Positions 1-8,079 are shown, numbered from the stretch's first letter. The stretch is 8,726 bases of DNA from Clostridiales bacterium (GCA_003514865.1 DOON01000010.1:1-8726); one strand, 5' to 3'. The notes: generated by a model not told the origin, from the sequence alone. Translations and numbers: made by a program.

Positions 1-1321
1 TCTCGGAATGCTGGAGAAGTGCCCTGTACAGCGCATTTTGTGTTGCTATATCAATTGTTCCGTAAGCGTAAAGGAAGTTGTCTCCCTGGAATTTAACAAT
101 CTGTTCAAAGGACTTCTGATCATAAACTCCGTCAGGCTCGCCAACGTCATATCCCAGTGTGTCCAGAATCATTTCTGCAGCAAGCACATCTAGGCTCACT
201 GTTCCAAGCACAGGCTTCTTTGTTTTGCTGAATGAAGGATATTTTGACAGATCCGCCTTCTGGTTTTCAACAGCTATGTCAGGCGCAATTCCTATTTTAT
301 GTACAGGCTTTCTGTCTACGGAGAAATATTCCGCGGTTGTGAATTTAACGCCGCTTCCGTCAAGGAGTGAATAAAGAGACTGAACAACTCCTTTTCCGAA
401 TGAGTTTGTTCCCACTATTATGCCCTCGTTCTTGTTCTTTACAGCTCCCGCAAATACTTCCGTTGCACTGGCGCTGCCACCGTTAATCAATAAGGCAATT
501 TCATATTTCTGTTCCTTCAGGGTACTTTCATAAACATCTTCCTCGCCTGTGGCGTAATCAACATATACCACGGGCCCTTCAGTAACGAAAAGATTGAGCA
601 TATCAACCGCAGCGCCCAGCGTTCCTCCGCCGTTGTTTCTCATGTCTATTACAATTTTTTTGACGCCGCTGGCATCAAATTTTTCCAGCTCTTTTTTAAC
701 AAGGTCCACAGTGTTGTCTGAAAAATCCGTAACCTTCAGGTAACCCATATTGTTGTCCATTATTTTTCCTTCAACGCCGCTTGTTATGATGGCTCTTCTT
801 ACTATATCAAATGTCAGAGTTCCTCCGCCGCGCACCACACCTATTTTTACATGGGTTCCTTCCGCGCCCTTAATAAGCAGTGATGCCTGTGACGTAGTAA
901 GTCCGGTTATATCGGCACCGTCAACATATTTAATGATGTCTCCGGGCTTTATGCCTGCTTCCAGCGCCGGTGAGCCGGGAAGGGGAGTAATAACGACTAT
1001 ACTTCCGTTTGAGTCTATAATTTGCACACCTATGCCCGTGAACTCGCCTGCAGTATCTTCAAGCAGAGCCAAGTATTCCTCATGCGTGTAATGTGTGCTG
1101 TAATCATCGAGTATTCCGAAAAATCCGTCATACAGTCCGTCCAGTATGTCTTCCTGATTTACTTCATACTGATAGTTGTCCAGCACAAAGTAAATAACAT
1201 TTTTCATAAAATCAATGTCAGTATCAAATTTTTTCTCATCTATTTCAGCAGCAAATGCTGTTGATGCAAATGAAGATAAAATCATTATCACTGCGAGAAT
1301 TAAACATAATTTTCTTTTCAT
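1..1321 (-). CDS. S41 family C-terminal processing protease (CtpA/CtpB type), 3'-truncated by the window edge
   Basis: A secreted or membrane-anchored serine protease that would cleave substrates near their C-termini outside the cytoplasmic membrane. 440 residues are visible and the frame is still open at the edge, so the end is missing. A signal peptide covers residues 1-24 (MKRK, a hydrophobic stretch, then a TAFA/AE cleavage site). A PDZ domain spans about 92-175, with the GIGVQI and GSPALEAGIKPGDII segments. The protease core spans about 188-355. By family spacing (Ser, +25 Lys, +29 Gln as in Bacillus CtpB) the catalytic residues are Ser285 (in NGGSASATEVF), Lys310 (in GTNSFGKGVVQ) and Gln314. 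Residues about 376-437 look like a peptidoglycan_binding_1 domain (LDTLGY, EPDGVYD). The ATG is preceded by AGAGGTGG three bases upstream. In spore formers this family includes CtpB, which cleaves SpoIVFA, but a housekeeping CtpA-like role fits equally well. The family call is firm; the physiological role is open. Confidence 0.96.
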   Translation of the reverse strand, partial: MKRKLCLILAVIMILSSFASTAFAAEIDEKKFDTDIDFMKNVIYFVLDNYQYEVNQEDILDGLYDGFFGILDDYSTHYTHEEYLALLEDTAGEFTGIGVQIIDSNGSIVVITPLPGSPALEAGIKPGDIIKYVDGADITGLTTSQASLLIKGAEGTHVKIGVVRGGGTLTFDIVRRAIITSGVEGKIMDNNMGYLKVTDFSDNTVDLVKKELEKFDASGVKKIVIDMRNNGGGTLGAAVDMLNLFVTEGPVVYVDYATGEEDVYESTLKEQKYEIALLINGGSASATEVFAGAVKNKNEGIIVGTNSFGKGVVQSLYSLLDGSGVKFTTAEYFSVDRKPVHKIGIAPDIAVENQKADLSKYPSFSKTKKPVLGTVSLDVLAAEMILDTLGYDVGEPDGVYDQKSFEQIVKFQGDNFLYAYGTIDIATQNALYRALLQHSE

Positions 1322-1350
1322 AGTCCACCTCTTTCTTTAGTACTGACATA

Positions 1351-1379
1351 AGTATATTTCAAAAGGGACAAAGTGTAAA
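1351..1379 (-). promoter_or_regulatory. Probable sigma-A promoter of the S41 protease gene
   Basis: On the minus strand TTTACA (1379-1374) is followed after exactly 17 bases by TATACT (1356-1351). Initiation would fall near 1344, giving a leader of about 23 bases that includes the AGAGGTGG ribosome binding site. Each box has one or two mismatches to the consensus and the spacing is ideal. This is inferred from sequence only. Confidence 0.6.
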
Positions 1380-1473
1380 GGAATAATATAGCTTAAAAAG
1401 ATGTGATAATATGCGAATTTTGTCACGTGCAGGAAAGTTAGCATTTATTTTCAGGAATTGAGCGTTTATTTCT

Positions 1474-1502
1474 TTGTATAATTCCGTAATTTATATTATA
1501 AT
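1474..1502 (+). promoter_or_regulatory. Possible distal promoter of the yybS operon
   Basis: TTGTAT (1474-1479) and a consensus TATAAT (1497-1502) are separated by 17 bases. Initiation would fall near 1509, giving a leader of about 120 bases. The -10 box lies inside the palindrome TATATTATAATATA (1492-1505). The -35 is imperfect and the region is very AT-rich, so chance occurrence is possible. Confidence 0.4.
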
Positions 1503-1567
1503 ATATGTTAAACCAACAATAGATTTTATCCTTATGAGATGCCTTGCGGAGATTGAGGAAATTAATT

Positions 1568-1596
1568 TTGACTTTGAGAGGCTTTTAGGGTAAAAT
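1568..1596 (+). promoter_or_regulatory. Probable main sigma-A promoter of the yybS-gdpP-rplI-dnaB operon
   Basis: TTGACT (1568-1573), a 17-base spacer and TAAAAT (1591-1596) make a near-consensus sigma-A promoter. Initiation near 1603 would give a short leader of about 26 bases before the yybS ATG. No other strong promoter is apparent ahead of the downstream genes, which are closely packed, so this site probably drives the four-gene operon. Confidence 0.65.
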
Positions 1597-1628
1597 GTAT
1601 AATCAGAAAAATTAAAAATGAGGGAAAA

Positions 1629-2603
1629 ATGAACAGAAATTATAAAACATCAAGCTTGACAGAAGCTGCTATGATAACAGGAATACTTGTGGTAATAGCG
1701 TACTTGGCATCTTTTTTTTCGGTCGTAATGTTTTTTTATCCCACCCCCGCAATTATACTTGCTAAACGAAAGGGCATCAAATATTCAGCCATGGCTCTCA
1801 TAGCATCGGATATTATAATTGCAATACTTTTGGGAATACAATCCGGAATGATGTTTATAATACTGTATACCCCTCTGGCTGTTGCCCTTTCCTACGGAAT
1901 ATACAGGGATAAGGATGCAAACAGGACCATTTTGATGGGTTCAGCCGCATATATGATTTCATTTGTAGTCATGATAATGCTCATGGACGCATTTTTAGGA
2001 ATAAATTTTCTTCAGCAGCTCAAGGATATGTATGCCGAGAGCTTCCAGATGACAAAGGATATGCTGTCAGGCATGCCCGCAGGGATGCAGAATGAAAATA
2101 TAGATAAGGTTATAAAAACATATGATGAGATGGGGCCTATGATTATAAGCTTTATTTCAAATATATTTCCGGCGGTGCTCATAGTGTCATCTGTCGCAAC
2201 AGCATATGTTAATTATATGGTTGCGTTTAAATTTGCGAAACGATTCTCAATTACCGTTAGACCTCACGAGGGAATTGCATATTTTTCATTTCCGAGAACA
2301 TTTATGACCGCAATTGCCGCAATGATGCTTTTGTCCTACCTGGTTGGGTTTTTCGGAATAGATGCAGGTATCATTCAGACAAACTTAATTATGATTTTAT
2401 TCATAGCAATGTATTTGCAGGGCTTTGCCGTTGCTAAGTTTTTTGTGCTGAGAAGCCGCATGAGCACAGGATATAAAAGAATTTCGTTATTCATGCTGTT
2501 GTTTATTTCGCTGTTTATGATTCCGGGTCTCGCCTTTGCTGTTGCGCTGGCAGGTCTGGTAGATTTAGCAATAGATTTGAGAAAAATAAATAGGACGGTA
2601 TAA
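1629..2603 (+). CDS. yybS: YybS family (DUF2232) integral membrane protein
   Basis: A 324-residue polytopic membrane protein of unknown biochemical function, recognised as the DUF2232/YybS family by its hydrophobic layout and its place directly ahead of gdpP. Apparent membrane segments lie near residues 13-38, 53-70, 73-92, 101-123, 170-200, 224-243, 250-272 and 285-312. A polar, Met- and Gln-rich extracytoplasmic or cytoplasmic segment (about 124-168) splits the protein. The C-terminus is short and basic (DLRKINRTV). The ATG has an AGGG ribosome binding site about five bases upstream and follows a near-consensus promoter by a few tens of bases, so this is the first gene of the operon. The gap to gdpP is 20 bases. 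Some members resemble substrate-binding membrane subunits of ECF-type transporters in general topology, but I see no motif that assigns a substrate. Confidence 0.88.
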   Translation: MNRNYKTSSLTEAAMITGILVVIAYLASFFSVVMFFYPTPAIILAKRKGIKYSAMALIASDIIIAILLGIQSGMMFIILYTPLAVALSYGIYRDKDANRTILMGSAAYMISFVVMIMLMDAFLGINFLQQLKDMYAESFQMTKDMLSGMPAGMQNENIDKVIKTYDEMGPMIISFISNIFPAVLIVSSVATAYVNYMVAFKFAKRFSITVRPHEGIAYFSFPRTFMTAIAAMMLLSYLVGFFGIDAGIIQTNLIMILFIAMYLQGFAVAKFFVLRSRMSTGYKRISLFMLLFISLFMIPGLAFAVALAGLVDLAIDLRKINRTV

Positions 2604-2608
2604 CCGTC
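2594..2608 (+). promoter_or_regulatory. Small perfect hairpin abutting the gdpP ribosome binding site
   Basis: GACGGT (2594-2599), a three-base ATA spacer and ACCGTC (2603-2608) form a perfect 6-bp stem. It spans the yybS stop codon (TAA 2601-2603) and ends one base before the AAAGGAGG ribosome binding site of gdpP (2609-2616). No T-run follows, so it is not an intrinsic terminator. It could affect translational coupling, mRNA processing or nothing at all. The structure is read directly; the role is inference. Confidence 0.45.
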
Positions 2609-2623
2609 AAAGGAGGCAGAAAT

Positions 2624-4639
2624 TTGGATAATAAGAAAACTCCTAATTTTTTGAGAGATGACAGCTTGGTTTATCTTGCGCTGAATATTTTTACCATACT
2701 GGTTTTACTGATTAATGGCATGTACATATATGCCGCTGCCGCAGCACTTATACTGGGAATCATTGCTGCTGTCGCCTTCAGAAGGCAGCTGCAGAGAAAA
2801 AAGGACCTGAAAAAGTACATAATTGATTATACAAAAAATATTGAAAACCTGTCCGTAAACTCATTTTACTATTCTCCCATACCAATAAGCATAATAGGGC
2901 CATTCGGTCAGATATTTTGGTTCAATAAAAAGTTCAAGGAGCTTGTTGGGGATGAGATAGATAATATTGAAAATATCGACGAGTTTATCCGCGGTTTCCC
3001 TGTGAAAACAATGGAAGACAACCGGGAAGGAACAATAAGCAGTGTTGAAATTGTCGATTCAGGAAAAACATTCAATATTATGTACTACAGTCTCGAGGAG
3101 GGACGATTCGGCGAAGGCGTTTCCTATGTGTGCTATTGGAATGAAAATACGGCATTTGCAAATCTTAAGGCTAAATATAACGATGAACGTCCGGTAGCGA
3201 TGCTGGTACAGATAGATAATTACGATGAAATATCGGAAAAGCTCGACAAGGGCGAAAAATCCGCAATGACTGCGGAGGTTGAAAAAATACTCAACAGATA
3301 TGCTTCTGAAATGAACGGTTTTGTACTGAGATATGATACCGCGAGATTTCTGATGATGATTGAAAACGGATTTTTAGAGTCTCTTGAATCAAGAAAATTT
3401 TCAATGCTTGAGGACGTGAAGGCTCTGAAGGGAGCCGGTGATTTCAACTTTACGCTCAGTGTAGGAACAGGCGTGCTGGCTAAGAATCTGACACAGCTTT
3501 TAGAGTACGCCAAGGGAGCATTGGATGTGGCACTTGGAAGAGGCGGAGACCAGGCCGTAGTAAAGAGAATCAACTCTGTTAAATTCTACGGCGGTAAAAG
3601 CAAGGCTGTTGAAAAGAGAACCAAGGTTAAGGCAAGAATTATTTCCTACGCCTTAAGGCAGATAATGGACCAGAGCTCAAGTGTGATAATAATGGGGCAC
3701 AGAGTAGGAGACATGGACAGTCTCGGCGCTTCCATAGGACTTTATGCAATGGCAAGAAGCAGAGGAAAAAAGGCATACATTGTCCTCAATACCGTGAACC
3801 ATGCGTTGAAAAATATGCATGAGCGCATGAAGCATGAGGAAAGCCATTACCTGGATGCCATCATAAGCACGGAAACCGCAATGAGCATGATTGACCAGAA
3901 CACGCTGATGGTTGTGCTTGACACTCACAGGCCCAGCTACACCGAAGCACCCGAGCTTCTCACCAAGGTGGATAAAATAGTTCTTATAGACCATCACAGA
4001 AGGAGTGAGGAATACATTGAAAATCCGCTGCTTGATTATATAGAGCCCTATGCTTCGTCCACATGTGAGCTGGTTTCAGAGCTTGTTCAATACATGGAGG
4101 ATCATATTAAGCTGACGAAATTTGAGGCGGATGCACTTCTGGCAGGAATAGTACTGGATACGAACTCATTTACATTCAAGACAGGAGTCAGAACATTTGA
4201 GGCGGCATCCTTCCTGAGGAGGAACAACGCCGACACAACCGATGTCAAGGAGCTGTTCAATGAGAGTCTTGAATCAATGAAAAGGAAGACTGAAATAATC
4301 GAAAGATCTGAAATAGTCTTTGATGACGCGGCAGTTTCGTACATAGATGAAATTTCCGAGGATTCAAACGTTATAGCGGCACAGGGTGCCGATGAGCTTC
4401 TTACTATAAAGGACATTAAAATGAGCTTTGTGCTTGTGAGAAACAAGGACTATATAAATATAAGCGCACGCTCCACAGGACCTATAAACGTACAGGTAAT
4501 AATGGAGAGCCTCGGTGGAGGAGGGCACCTGAATATGGCAGGTGCGCAGATACCCACCAATGATATGGATGAAGCAAAATATAAATTAATAGAAGCAATA
4601 TCTCATTACAAGAAGGAGAACAAGGAAGAACCAAAGTAA
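2624..4639 (+). CDS. gdpP: GdpP-type cyclic-di-AMP phosphodiesterase (YybT family)
   Basis: A membrane-anchored enzyme that hydrolyses c-di-AMP to linear pApA; 671 residues, close to the usual family length of about 655-660. Two membrane segments lie within about 14-52. A divergent PAS domain follows (about 82-175), then a degenerate GGDEF domain (about 188-315) in which the signature reads [10 protein letters not shown], so it should not make c-di-GMP. The DHH phosphoesterase domain (about 340-510) has [13 protein letters not shown] with His359, Asp363 and Asp365, then LDTHRP with Asp433, DHH at 456-458 and LDTNSF with Asp512. The DHHA1 domain ends with [11 protein letters not shown] (631-641). 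All metal-binding and catalytic motifs look intact. The start is TTG at 2624, set by AAAGGAGG (2609-2616) seven bases upstream. It sits between yybS and rplI in the conserved Firmicutes order and ends just before or overlapping rplI. Confidence 0.96.
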   Translation: MDNKKTPNFLRDDSLVYLALNIFTILVLLINGMYIYAAAAALILGIIAAVAFRRQLQRKKDLKKYIIDYTKNIENLSVNSFYYSPIPISIIGPFGQIFWFNKKFKELVGDEIDNIENIDEFIRGFPVKTMEDNREGTISSVEIVDSGKTFNIMYYSLEEGRFGEGVSYVCYWNENTAFANLKAKYNDERPVAMLVQIDNYDEISEKLDKGEKSAMTAEVEKILNRYASEMNGFVLRYDTARFLMMIENGFLESLESRKFSMLEDVKALKGAGDFNFTLSVGTGVLAKNLTQLLEYAKGALDVALGRGGDQAVVKRINSVKFYGGKSKAVEKRTKVKARIISYALRQIMDQSSSVIIMGHRVGDMDSLGASIGLYAMARSRGKKAYIVLNTVNHALKNMHERMKHEESHYLDAIISTETAMSMIDQNTLMVVLDTHRPSYTEAPELLTKVDKIVLIDHHRRSEEYIENPLLDYIEPYASSTCELVSELVQYMEDHIKLTKFEADALLAGIVLDTNSFTFKTGVRTFEAASFLRRNNADTTDVKELFNESLESMKRKTEIIERSEIVFDDAAVSYIDEISEDSNVIAAQGADELLTIKDIKMSFVLVRNKDYINISARSTGPINVQVIMESLGGGGHLNMAGAQIPTNDMDEAKYKLIEAISHYKKENKEEPK

Positions 4640-4644
4640 TATTA

Positions 4645-5076
4645 TTGGAAGATGTTAAGAATGTAGGAAAAAAGGGCAATATCATAAATGCCAAGGACGG
4701 ATATGCGAGGAATTTCCTGTTTCCTAAAAATTTAGCCATAGAAGCAACACCTGTAAATCTAAAGAATCTGGAAAATGCAAAGCAGCTTCAAGAAGCAAAG
4801 GAAAAGGAAATATATGATGAGGCAAAGAAATTAGAGGAAGAATTAACTAAGATCACAGTTGTTATCAAGACGAAGACTGGAGAAAACGGCAAGCTGTTCG
4901 GTGCCGTAACAACGAAGGAAATTGCCGAGTATATTGAAAAGGATCACGGTTTTGCCATTGACAAGAAAAAATATGATTTGGATGAGCCTATAAAATCCGT
5001 GGGTGAATACTTTGTAAAAATCAAGCTTCATTCACAGGTTAACGCAAAGGTGAAAGTTATAGTTACAGAAAAATAA
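4645..5076 (+). CDS. rplI: 50S ribosomal protein L9, with an uncertain start codon
   Basis: Binds 23S rRNA near the base of the L1 stalk. From the TTG at 4645 the product has 143 residues (family about 148). It shows the signature [13 protein letters not shown] at 19-31, the long connecting helix (about 38-70) and a C-terminal RNA-binding domain (71-143, with [17 protein letters not shown]). The start is odd. L9 proteins normally begin [10 protein letters not shown] or similar, and the codons for K-V-I-L are present in frame at 4633-4644 just before this TTG. The codon that should be the initiator (4630-4632) reads ACC. Ribosome-binding-like AAGGAG (4613-4618) lies 11 bases before that codon, while the TTG has none at normal distance. 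The real start is therefore probably upstream of 4645, or the gene copy or sequence is altered here. Its identity is certain; the coordinates given use the only conventional start codon available. Confidence 0.93.
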   Translation: MEDVKNVGKKGNIINAKDGYARNFLFPKNLAIEATPVNLKNLENAKQLQEAKEKEIYDEAKKLEEELTKITVVIKTKTGENGKLFGAVTTKEIAEYIEKDHGFAIDKKKYDLDEPIKSVGEYFVKIKLHSQVNAKVKVIVTEK

Positions 5077-5088
5077 AAGAGGATTGAA

Positions 5089-6420
5089 ATGTCTGATTTG
5101 ATTAATATGGGAAAGGTTCCGCCTCATAGTGCCGAGGCGGAGCAGACTGTGCTTGCATCCGCTCTGATTGACCATGTCGCTGTTGAGAAGGTAATGAATT
5201 TACTGAAGGCAGAGGATTTCTATTTCGAGGCAAACAGAGAAATATTCGACTCCATAAGACAGGTGCATATGCAGAATATGCCTGTGGATGCCCTCATTGT
5301 TGCAGAAGAGCTGAAAAAAAGAGGCAAAATCGATTATGTAGGTGGTTTTGAATATCTGGCAAAATTAACGGAAAATATAATAACCTCAAAGAACGTTGAG
5401 GCATACTGCGGCATTGTCAGGGAAAAATCCACCCTGCGCAAGCTCATAAGTGTTTCCGGAGAAATAATTGAAAAGGGCTACAAGGAAAACGACGATGTTC
5501 AGAAGATAATCGAGTTAGCGGAATCGAGGATATTTTCCATATCTCAGAACAGAAGCGTAAATTCTTTTGCCGAAATCAAGGACGTGCTCATGAATGTGTT
5601 CAATGCTCTTGAGGAAAGAGCAATGAACAAGGGTAGCATAACAGGTCTCACCACAGGCTACACCGACCTTGACAGAATGACCTCGGGACTCCAGAGGTCT
5701 GACCTTGTGCTGCTTGCGGCAAGACCGTCAATGGGAAAGACAGCACTTGCCCTGAACATAGCCATGAATGCCGTTAAAACCGGTGCTTCCGTGGCGCTGT
5801 TCAGTCTTGAGATGTCCAAGGAGCAGTATGTTCAGAGAATTATAAGTATGGAATCCATGGTTGACAGCTCAAAGCTCAGGACGGGAAATCTTGACGACGA
5901 GGATTGGACAAGGCTTATATCCACAATGAGCACTGTTTCCAACCAAAAAATTTTTATTGACGATACAGCGGCTATTTCTGTTTTTGAGCTCATGTCAAAA
6001 TGCAGACGTCTTAAAATGGAAAAGGGATTGGATTTAATAGTTATAGACTATCTCCAGCTTATGTCAGACGGAACGAATTCAACCAACAGGCAGCAGGAAA
6101 TTTCAAACATATCCCGTGGTCTGAAGGCCCTGGCAAGGGAAATGGACTGCCCCGTAATGGCTTTGTCCCAGCTGTCCCGTGCGCCGGAGCTCCGTCAGGA
6201 CCACAGACCTATAATGTCTGGCCTGAGAGAGTCAGGAGCAATAGAGCAGGACGCGGACGTTGTACTCATGCTTTACAGAGACGAATACTACTTCAAGGAA
6301 GAGTCTGAGAAAAAAGGAATTACCGATGTAATCATAGCCAAGCAGAGAAACGGCCCCGTGGGAACCGTAGAGCTCGCATGGATAAGCCAGTACACGAAGT
6401 TTGGAAATATACAGAAGTAA
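5089..6420 (+). CDS. dnaB: Replicative DNA helicase DnaB
   Basis: The hexameric 5'-3' helicase that unwinds DNA at the replication fork (called dnaC in Bacillus). It has 443 residues, the normal length. The N-terminal domain (about 8-110) opens with PPHSAEAEQTVL, and the linker is near 155-180. The RecA-like ATPase domain (about 185-440) has Walker A ARPSMGKTA with Lys217 and Thr218, the catalytic Glu241 in SLEMS, Walker B LIVIDYLQL with Asp320, the sensor segment ALSQLSR with Gln361, and the C-terminal RNGPVG with Arg420. No intein or interruption is present. The ATG is preceded by AAAGAGG six bases upstream and follows the rplI stop codon by 12 bases, so it is the last gene of the operon, which ends at the hairpin 14 bases downstream. 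Confidence 0.98.
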   Translation: MSDLINMGKVPPHSAEAEQTVLASALIDHVAVEKVMNLLKAEDFYFEANREIFDSIRQVHMQNMPVDALIVAEELKKRGKIDYVGGFEYLAKLTENIITSKNVEAYCGIVREKSTLRKLISVSGEIIEKGYKENDDVQKIIELAESRIFSISQNRSVNSFAEIKDVLMNVFNALEERAMNKGSITGLTTGYTDLDRMTSGLQRSDLVLLAARPSMGKTALALNIAMNAVKTGASVALFSLEMSKEQYVQRIISMESMVDSSKLRTGNLDDEDWTRLISTMSTVSNQKIFIDDTAAISVFELMSKCRRLKMEKGLDLIVIDYLQLMSDGTNSTNRQQEISNISRGLKALAREMDCPVMALSQLSRAPELRQDHRPIMSGLRESGAIEQDADVVLMLYRDEYYFKEESEKKGITDVIIAKQRNGPVGTVELAWISQYTKFGNIQK

Positions 6421-6433
6421 CACATCAATTAAA

Positions 6434-6461
6434 AAGGGCGCTGAGCGCCCTTAATTTTTTT
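6434..6461. terminator. Bidirectional intrinsic terminator between dnaB and the sipL-like gene
   Basis: AAGGGCGC (6434-6441), loop TGA, and GCGCCCTT (6445-6452) form a perfect 8-bp GC-rich stem, followed by AA and seven T (6455-6461). On the minus strand the same stem is followed by TTT after the AAGGGCGC arm, from the A-run at 6431-6433. It lies between two convergent genes and can serve both; the plus-strand signal is the stronger. Confidence 0.93.
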
Positions 6462-6482
6462 AGTATTTTTTATGCTTCACGA

Positions 6483-8030
6483 TTACGCCATTCTTGCTAT
6501 TACTATTTTCGTTCCGGGTGCAAGTGCATTGTCTTCGGGAATATCGTTCAATTCCTTCAGGTAATTGATTGACAGATTATAGTTCTTTGCAATATCCCAC
6601 GCTGTTTCTCCCGGCTGAACAACTCTGAACACGAGACTTGGCATCTTGCTTCTTTCTATTGGGCCTTCCTCGGTTATGTTGCTGATGACGGAAATTTCGT
6701 TGTTGCCTCTCATTTTCATTCCAACGTTTATATCGCAGTTGACTATGACAGAATTGCTTCCCTTTCTGTATGCTCCGCATTTTGCAATATTCACATTTGA
6801 TGTGATGTCATCGGACAGTTCGCTTTCCTTTAAATCTATGGAAGCCGTAAATGGTAGTGATGCATAGGCCTTGTCAATTTTGTTGATTTCTCCGTTAAGG
6901 TACAGCAAATTCACATCCAGAAAGCCATCAACAACGTATTTATCGTCAAAAATTCTTTTTTCCGAAATTTTCGGGCTTACATCTACGGTGTATATATCCT
7001 TTATGGATCCGGAAACAACATCAAAATTATTTTCATATTTAACTGTCTTATTTACAATGTTGTTCATGGATGTCAGCTTTACCTTTGCTGACTCCAGATT
7101 CAGCAGGCAGCTGGTGGAGTAGCAGTCGGTTATTATATTTTTTTCCGCAACACTGTACATTGCTGCATTTACCGTAAAAGGCAGGTTGAATTCAATCAGT
7201 TTTTTTTCACCGTCATAATTTTCGGCGATGTTGTATGTCATTTCATTTAATGCTACACTTATGTCCTTTAGCACATTATCGCCTGAGTCCTTCACCTCAA
7301 TGTAATGTGTAAAAGGAAACTCCTCAGCCACGTATGCCGCCGCGTTCAGGCTGTTGTCCTCTGTGTATAAAAAGCCTACCTTGCAGGTTCCCTCAACAAG
7401 CATTTTATCATCCAGAGAATCAATGCTTGTAATGAATACCTCAGATTCTGATTTCAGTATTCTGGATATTTCATCAGAACCCTTGCTGAGCTCCACGGCA
7501 TCGTTGATGGTTATTTCCTCTGACAGCATGGACGCCTGGTCAGTGTATTTCACATTTTGGGTCTTTGCTTGAAAGCTGCCGTCTGACTCGAGGTTTGATA
7601 CAAAGTTTACTGGATGCTTGTTTATTACATCAGTATCAAGCAATATAACCGATTTTACCATGTAATTTTTGTCATTCAGATTCTCGGCATCTATGTAATC
7701 AATATACGCGGCAGACTGTGCTTCCATTCCTTCTCTGGCTCCCGAAACCGGAATCTCCTCGGTGAACGGGATTTTTCCGGACATGGAATTTGCCATGATA
7801 TCCTCATCATTTGAACGGTAAATTATGTTGTAAACCAATGTTCCTTCCACAACAACGGCATCATTCTTCACTGAAGTTTTATCAATTTTTGCTTTGCCCT
7901 CTGCAGATATTATTTTTTCTATGGCCGGAGTATTGTCAGAAAGTGCAAATTCGTTTTCCAGCATAACCTCAGCGGAATTTGAGTCAATGATTTCACTAAT
8001 ATTAAAAGTATCGCCTATTAATTTAAACAA
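6483..8030 (-). CDS. sipL: SipL-like spore morphogenesis protein: three SPOCS (DUF3794) repeats plus C-terminal LysM
   Basis: A probable functional counterpart of Clostridioides difficile SipL, which binds SpoIVA and attaches the spore coat to the forespore in the mother cell. From a TTG start at 8030 it has 515 residues, close to the SipL length of about 513. It shows three related blocks near 33-138, 183-298 and 343-443. Each has a V-(E/D)-G strand followed by an aromatic-rich strand ending in Y, then a PFT turn (PFT at 88-90, 239-241 and 393-395). The LysM domain (about 468-512) begins FRVVQPGETAWDIAK and ends APGTKIVIA. It has no signal peptide or membrane segment, as expected for a mother-cell cytoplasmic protein. 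The start is set by AAAGGAGG (8045-8038) seven bases before the TTG; an ATG at 8066 in the same frame would put that ribosome binding site inside the gene and has none of its own. Other SPOCS-LysM proteins share this layout, so orthology to SipL is likely but not proven. Confidence 0.85.
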   Translation of the reverse strand: MFKLIGDTFNISEIIDSNSAEVMLENEFALSDNTPAIEKIISAEGKAKIDKTSVKNDAVVVEGTLVYNIIYRSNDEDIMANSMSGKIPFTEEIPVSGAREGMEAQSAAYIDYIDAENLNDKNYMVKSVILLDTDVINKHPVNFVSNLESDGSFQAKTQNVKYTDQASMLSEEITINDAVELSKGSDEISRILKSESEVFITSIDSLDDKMLVEGTCKVGFLYTEDNSLNAAAYVAEEFPFTHYIEVKDSGDNVLKDISVALNEMTYNIAENYDGEKKLIEFNLPFTVNAAMYSVAEKNIITDCYSTSCLLNLESAKVKLTSMNNIVNKTVKYENNFDVVSGSIKDIYTVDVSPKISEKRIFDDKYVVDGFLDVNLLYLNGEINKIDKAYASLPFTASIDLKESELSDDITSNVNIAKCGAYRKGSNSVIVNCDINVGMKMRGNNEISVISNITEEGPIERSKMPSLVFRVVQPGETAWDIAKNYNLSINYLKELNDIPEDNALAPGTKIVIARMA

Positions 8031-8037
8031 GTTGAAT

Positions 8038-8045
8038 CCTCCTTT
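8038..8045 (-). promoter_or_regulatory. Ribosome binding site that fixes the TTG start of the sipL-like gene
   Basis: AAAGGAGG on the minus strand is a full match to the anti-Shine-Dalgarno core, with seven bases to the TTG at 8030. It decides against the longer reading from the ATG at 8066, which would add 12 residues (MRTHLYHKGGFN) absent from the expected SPOCS N-terminus. Confidence 0.85.
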
Positions 8046-8079
8046 ATGATACAGATGTGTTCGCATTCTTTTATAAATG

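Larger units (their letters stand above)
1322..1628. other. Divergent intergenic region between the S41 protease and yybS
   Basis: This 307-bp AT-rich region holds the outward promoters of both flanking genes, listed separately. It also contains a 14-bp perfect AT palindrome at 1492-1505 that overlaps a -10 box. A 19-codon open frame (1534-1593, beginning MRCLAEIEE) has no ribosome binding site and overlaps the proximal yybS promoter, so I do not call it a gene. I see no RNA gene, riboswitch or repeat family here. Confidence 0.7.

Noticed and set aside
1534..1593. A 19-codon open frame, MRCLAEIEE..., in the yybS leader
   Set aside because: It has no ribosome binding site, overlaps the best promoter, and matches no family I recognise; kept only as part of a low-interest finding.
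1618..1632. Four-codon frame (MREK, stop) whose TGA overlaps the yybS ATG
   Set aside because: It is too short, and its bases serve as the yybS ribosome binding site; probably coincidence.
3220..4446. Several minus-strand open frames of 100-120 codons across gdpP
   Set aside because: They lie opposite a well-conserved gene, have no ribosome binding sites and show no recognisable domain; they are by-products of gdpP codon use.
6646..7814. Plus-strand open frames opposite the sipL-like gene
   Set aside because: They are compositionally biased, Ser- and Leu-rich antisense readings with no starts supported by ribosome binding sites.
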